Source: CAYSVN01 sp964434585 (GTDB lineage Bacteria; Patescibacteriota; Gracilibacteria; Peribacterales; Peribacteraceae). Taken from it: a DNA stretch of 8,608 nt. Shown piece by piece: positions 5,905 to 8,608 of the stretch (position 1 is the stretch's first letter; every line of letters begins with the position of its first letter). The stretch is taken from contig CAYSVN010000049.1 of NCBI GenBank assembly GCA_964434585.1, forward strand, positions 1 through 8,608, read 5' to 3'. The notes beneath the pieces are model-generated. The model had not been told where the DNA came from. It saw only the letters and a list, made by a program, of their open reading frames with translations, and made no database searches. The position numbers were made by a program, and so were the translations under genes.

Positions 5905-6960
5905 TTACATTAAGGCAATTAAAATTCCACCAACAGCACCAATAATTCCTACAATCCAAAAACGCATTGTTACTTTGCTTTCCCCCCAATCTAATGCTTC
6001 AAAATGGTGATGAATAGGCGCAGAGCGGAATACTTTCTTACCACCACGTAAACGTTTACTGGTTAATTGTATCACCACTGAAAGTAACTCTATTAAAAAT
6101 ACAATTCCAACAATAGGTAATACTAGTAACTGATCTGTCATCATTGCTATAACTGCTAAACAGCCACCTAACGCCATTGAGCCAGTGTCCCCCATATAAA
6201 ATAAGGCTTTTGGTACGTTATTCCAAAGAAAAGCACCGGTAGCACCAACAACAACAGCACAGAATGCTGCTAGTACAGTTAGCCCCATAAAGTAGGCAAT
6301 AACACCGTAAGCGGCGTAGGCAAAAATTAGTAATCCACCGGCCAGTCCATCAAGCCCATCTGTAAAGTTTACCGCATTGGCAACAGCAGCTACCACAAAA
6401 ATAAAGAGCGGAATGTACCCCCAACCAAGGTCGACCACTTGGCCAGTAATAGGAATAGTTACTGCGCTATAACCTAATTTGCCATAAAACCACCAGGCTC
6501 CAGCAATGGCAATAGCAAACATTGTTATAAGTTTTGGTAGTGCGTCTAAGCCTCTATTTTTACCAAGACCTTTAATGTTAAAATAATCATCAACCATTCC
6601 TAAAATACCCATTGCAGTTAGTGTGAATAGTGGTAGGTATACTTCTTTACGCTGTAGAAGTGAAAAATCAATAAAGCCATAGTGAGCAAGCCCTCTTGAA
6701 AGTAAAATGGTTATAACTACTGCGATCCAAATTAAAATACCCCCCATAGTTGGCGTGCCAAGTTTATGCTCATGATACTTTAAAAAAACTGGTGAGTCTG
6801 TACCATCCATTGATTTTACGCGCATTTTTTTACCAAGTTGGTATTTTTTTTGAAACCTTACAAACCATGGTGTAAGCAATAGTCCAATTAAAAATGCTAG
6901 CAAGGCATAACTACTTAGTGTTATTGGGTCAACAATTGGTCGAATTAATGTATCAATCAT
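5905..6960 (-). CDS. mraY: Phospho-N-acetylmuramoyl-pentapeptide transferase
   Basis: MraY transfers phospho-MurNAc-pentapeptide from UDP to undecaprenyl phosphate, making lipid I in the inner membrane, the first membrane step of peptidoglycan synthesis. The 351-residue protein has about ten hydrophobic segments. Family motifs are intact: KYHEHKLGTPTMGG (61-74), the GMVDDYFNI aspartate pair D124-D125, NAVNFTDGLDGLA (195-207), GDTGSMALGG with D258, and SAPIHHHFE with H317-H319. All Mg2+ and catalytic residues known from the family are present, so the enzyme should be active, implying that the organism makes peptidoglycan. No murF, murD, ftsW or murG is adjacent within the window, so the gene lies outside the usual division and cell wall cluster, at least on these sides. 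There is no Shine-Dalgarno before the ATG at 6960; a putative promoter lies at 6990-7018. Confidence 0.98.
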   Translation of the reverse strand: MIDTLIRPIVDPITLSSYALLAFLIGLLLTPWFVRFQKKYQLGKKMRVKSMDGTDSPVFLKYHEHKLGTPTMGGILIWIAVVITILLSRGLAHYGFIDFSLLQRKEVYLPLFTLTAMGILGMVDDYFNIKGLGKNRGLDALPKLITMFAIAIAGAWWFYGKLGYSAVTIPITGQVVDLGWGYIPLFIFVVAAVANAVNFTDGLDGLAGGLLIFAYAAYGVIAYFMGLTVLAAFCAVVVGATGAFLWNNVPKALFYMGDTGSMALGGCLAVIAMMTDQLLVLPIVGIVFLIELLSVVIQLTSKRLRGGKKVFRSAPIHHHFEALDWGESKVTMRFWIVGIIGAVGGILIALM

Positions 6961-6989
6961 AAAAAAGGATGTAACAATATAATACTAAG

Positions 6990-7018
6990 ATATTACGTTA
7001 CCTACGTACGTTGTGCAA
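6990..7018 (-). promoter_or_regulatory. Putative mraY promoter
   Basis: On the - strand TTGCAC (7013-7018) is followed after 17 bases by TAATAT (6990-6995); each hexamer matches only 3-4 consensus bases. The predicted leader is about 22 bases. The spacer contains the 8-bp palindrome ACGTACGT (7004-7011) and another ACGT (6995-6998). mraY may also be transcribed by read-through from the DUF11 gene 62 bases upstream, as no terminator hairpin is seen between them. Confidence 0.35.
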
Positions 7019-7022
7019 TAAG

Positions 7023-8504
7023 CTATTTTAGCAGTCTTCTTAATGTGGTAATTCCTATTAGCAATGCTCCTAGTAATACCGTTATTCCACTACGGCCTGC
7101 GCTACTAGATCTGCGTGTTTTGGTTAATAAAGCGCTGCTAGTTGTAAAGGCACCAGTTACCGGTAGCTGTTCTAGAATTTTTACAGACTTAACACTGTTT
7201 TTAGAAACACCATTTACTGTGGCTGTTACATTTGAGGTTAGCTGGTCACCTTGGCGCACACTATCTTTAACAATAACGCTGTAGGATTTATTAATAATAC
7301 CTCGTGGTTGAACCTCGTTAATGTTCCAGGTAATGGTATTGCCATTGATTGCTCCGCCATTTGTTGTACTTGGTATTGTATTTTGGTCGGTATTGGCAAC
7401 TATTTTTACATTATTAAGCGCACTGTCAGCATTGTTGATAAAGGTAACATTATAATTAATGGTGCTGCTTGGCTGCGTTTCGCTCCTATCTGTTTTTTGG
7501 GCAATGGTAAATGTTCTAGAGTCTGCAGCGGTAACATTAATAATAACTGGTGTATTTGGAGCAGAAGAAGTTGTTGAGCTTTGTGAGCTTGTAATGCTGC
7601 TAACACTAGAAGAAGAACTTATAGATGAAGAAGAACTACTTGACGAACTTGAGACACTAGAGGAATTAGAGCTGTTTGAAGTATTTGTAGAAACGGTTGT
7701 ATTTCCAATGAGCACTTGTGCATCTGCTGTTTCTAGTTCATCACCGTCTTCATTTTCAGATTCAACATCAATAGTTAAAATGTCTCCAATGTTAGCTGTT
7801 TGTAACACGCGAGCATTAACGGTTAGTATTGTATTATTTCTATTATCCACATCAATATCTTCCCATTTTACTCTATTATCATTTATTTCATCACCTCTAC
7901 GGTTTGCTGTTAAAAAACTAAATTTATCATCAAGGTGAGCGGTAATCTCTAAGTTTTCAAAATTATCTCTACCGTCATTTATTAAATTAATTTCAAAACG
8001 TACATTAGTGCCAACTTTTGCTGTTGTAAGACTTTGAGACATTTCTATTTCTAGCTCAGCATCATCATCCGTATCAACATCAGTTGTTTCATTATCCTTT
8101 AAGGTGTTATTTAAGTAAGCACGAATTCTGTAAGTATCTCCATCATCTGCACCGTTATTAACTTCTACATCTACGGTAAATCTAATTTCCGAGTTTGCAG
8201 GAAGTGTAAGATTGCTCCAAGTAACATCATTGCCGCTTTTTATACCATTGCTCGAAAAATCTTCAATATCTAAATCGTTATCAATATTTACTCTTACTGT
8301 TTGATTCCTGAGTGTTGAGCCATCATTTATAACAACGATAGTATAAGTGTAGTCATCACGTGGTTCTACAGTGTCGTCTTCTTGCTCTATATTTATAGAA
8401 ACATCTGCCTCGTTTGCTTTTGCATTAGGCACGTTTAAACCTACCATAACTGCTGAAGCTAATAGAAACACTAAATAAAATTTTACAAAGAAACGAAGGT
8501 GCAT
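7023..8504 (-). CDS. Secreted DUF11-repeat surface protein with a Ser-rich linker and LPVTG motif
   Basis: This 493-residue protein has an N-terminal signal peptide (~1-30; basic MHLRFFVK, hydrophobic core, likely cleavage after AKA). Three beta-sandwich domains of DUF11/CARDB type follow at ~32-145, ~152-266 and ~317-443. Each contains a Y.[IV].[VF]IN[DN].[GA]-like strand and a late V.W.[IN]-like strand: VTWSNLTLPANSEI, VKWEDIDV and ITWNINEVQPRG. A ~45-residue linker (~270-314) is nearly all serine. The C-terminus carries LPVTG at 447-451, a basic Ser/Arg stretch, a hydrophobic segment (~473-488) and RRLLK. It is probably exposed on the cell surface, by sortase or by simple membrane anchoring. 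Many acidic N/D residues in the first two domains could bind cations. The ATG at 8504 gives a good signal peptide; there is no Shine-Dalgarno. Confidence 0.87.
   Translation of the reverse strand: MHLRFFVKFYLVFLLASAVMVGLNVPNAKANEADVSINIEQEDDTVEPRDDYTYTIVVINDGSTLRNQTVRVNIDNDLDIEDFSSNGIKSGNDVTWSNLTLPANSEIRFTVDVEVNNGADDGDTYRIRAYLNNTLKDNETTDVDTDDDAELEIEMSQSLTTAKVGTNVRFEINLINDGRDNFENLEITAHLDDKFSFLTANRRGDEINDNRVKWEDIDVDNRNNTILTVNARVLQTANIGDILTIDVESENEDGDELETADAQVLIGNTTVSTNTSNSSNSSSVSSSSSSSSSSISSSSSVSSITSSQSSTTSSAPNTPVIINVTAADSRTFTIAQKTDRSETQPSSTINYNVTFINNADSALNNVKIVANTDQNTIPSTTNGGAINGNTITWNINEVQPRGIINKSYSVIVKDSVRQGDQLTSNVTATVNGVSKNSVKSVKILEQLPVTGAFTTSSALLTKTRRSSSAGRSGITVLLGALLIGITTLRRLLK
7563..7706 (-). 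repeat. Low-complexity region encoding a poly-serine linker
   Basis: This stretch encodes residues ~267-314 of the DUF11 protein, dominated by Ser with some Thr, Val and Ile. Ser codons of several types are mixed (AGC, AGT, TCT, TCA and others), so it is not a simple DNA repeat, although it is low-complexity and may vary in length between strains. It separates the first two domains from the third. Confidence 0.7.
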
Positions 8505-8527
8505 AATATGATGGTAAAAGGTTTATA

Positions 8528-8556
8528 ACCGTACTATTTTTACTATCTACTGTCAA
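8528..8556 (-). promoter_or_regulatory. Putative promoter of the DUF11 gene
   Basis: A perfect -35 consensus TTGACA (8551-8556) is followed, at the ideal 17-base spacing, by TACGGT (8528-8533), a weak -10. A better-looking TATAAA is at 8522-8527 but would need a 23-base spacer. Either start site gives a leader of about 10-17 bases. The rest of 8557-8608 shows nothing I can assign. Confidence 0.45.
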
Positions 8557-8608
8557 TAATCATCTGGCTTTATCTAGATATATTTTACTACTTATCTCTT
8601 TGTACCCA

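Noticed and set aside
7563..7706. CRISPR or tandem repeat array
   Set aside because: The low complexity comes from serine codons in a coding frame; there is no regular repeat-spacer pattern.
7459..7938. A 159-codon + strand reading frame rich in Glu and Leu
   Set aside because: It is the antisense shadow of the poly-Ser linker and second domain of the DUF11 gene; the Glu/Leu richness is the complement of Ser codons, and it resembles no protein family.

Overview
The window (roughly 35-40% G+C, standard genetic code) looks like a chromosomal piece from a low-GC bacterium with a small genome, most likely a member of the Candidate Phyla Radiation/Patescibacteria such as Saccharibacteria or a related lineage. 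This placement is inferred from the style of the genes: a full-length MraY, a compact bL9, a small membrane bPH2 protein, a DUF11 surface protein with an LPXTG-like motif, overlapping genes, and no recognisable Shine-Dalgarno motif in front of any gene. No ribosomal RNA is present to settle it. TGA is used as a stop (end of the bPH2 gene) and does not appear inside the genes, which argues against the UGA=Gly lineages Absconditabacteria and Gracilibacteria.

Layout. Positions 1-51 are the 3' part of a tRNA on the + strand; its anticodon loop reads as UAU, an unusual bacterial isoleucine anticodon. Eight bases further on, convergent to it, ends an AT-rich 464-codon gene of unknown family (60-1454, -). 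A perfect 27-bp palindrome sits 3 bases upstream of its start codon. Next on the - strand is a two-gene unit, rplI (ribosomal protein bL9) followed after 5 bases by a membrane-anchored FecR-like protein with three Ig-like repeats. A 223-bp divergent control region (3662-3884) separates this from a tight + strand operon: bPH2 membrane protein, a small membrane-anchored protein with an RNxxxH (HEPN-type) motif, and pth (peptidyl-tRNA hydrolase), with start and stop codons overlapping at both junctions. Pth converges on, and overlaps by 15 bases, a small P-loop kinase (5401-5898, -), which lies directly downstream of mraY. Upstream of mraY, on the same strand, is a secreted DUF11 repeat protein with a long serine linker and a C-terminal LPVTG motif (7023-8504).

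How the genes fit together. The window mixes translation genes (tRNA, rplI, pth) with cell-envelope genes (mraY, bPH2, FecR-like and DUF11 surface proteins). No complete known defence, CRISPR or mobile system is visible: there is no integrase, transposase, toxin-antitoxin pair or CRISPR array. The parts most likely to be new are the unknown tRNA-adjacent gene with its palindromic promoter, and the translationally coupled bPH2-HEPN-Pth cassette.
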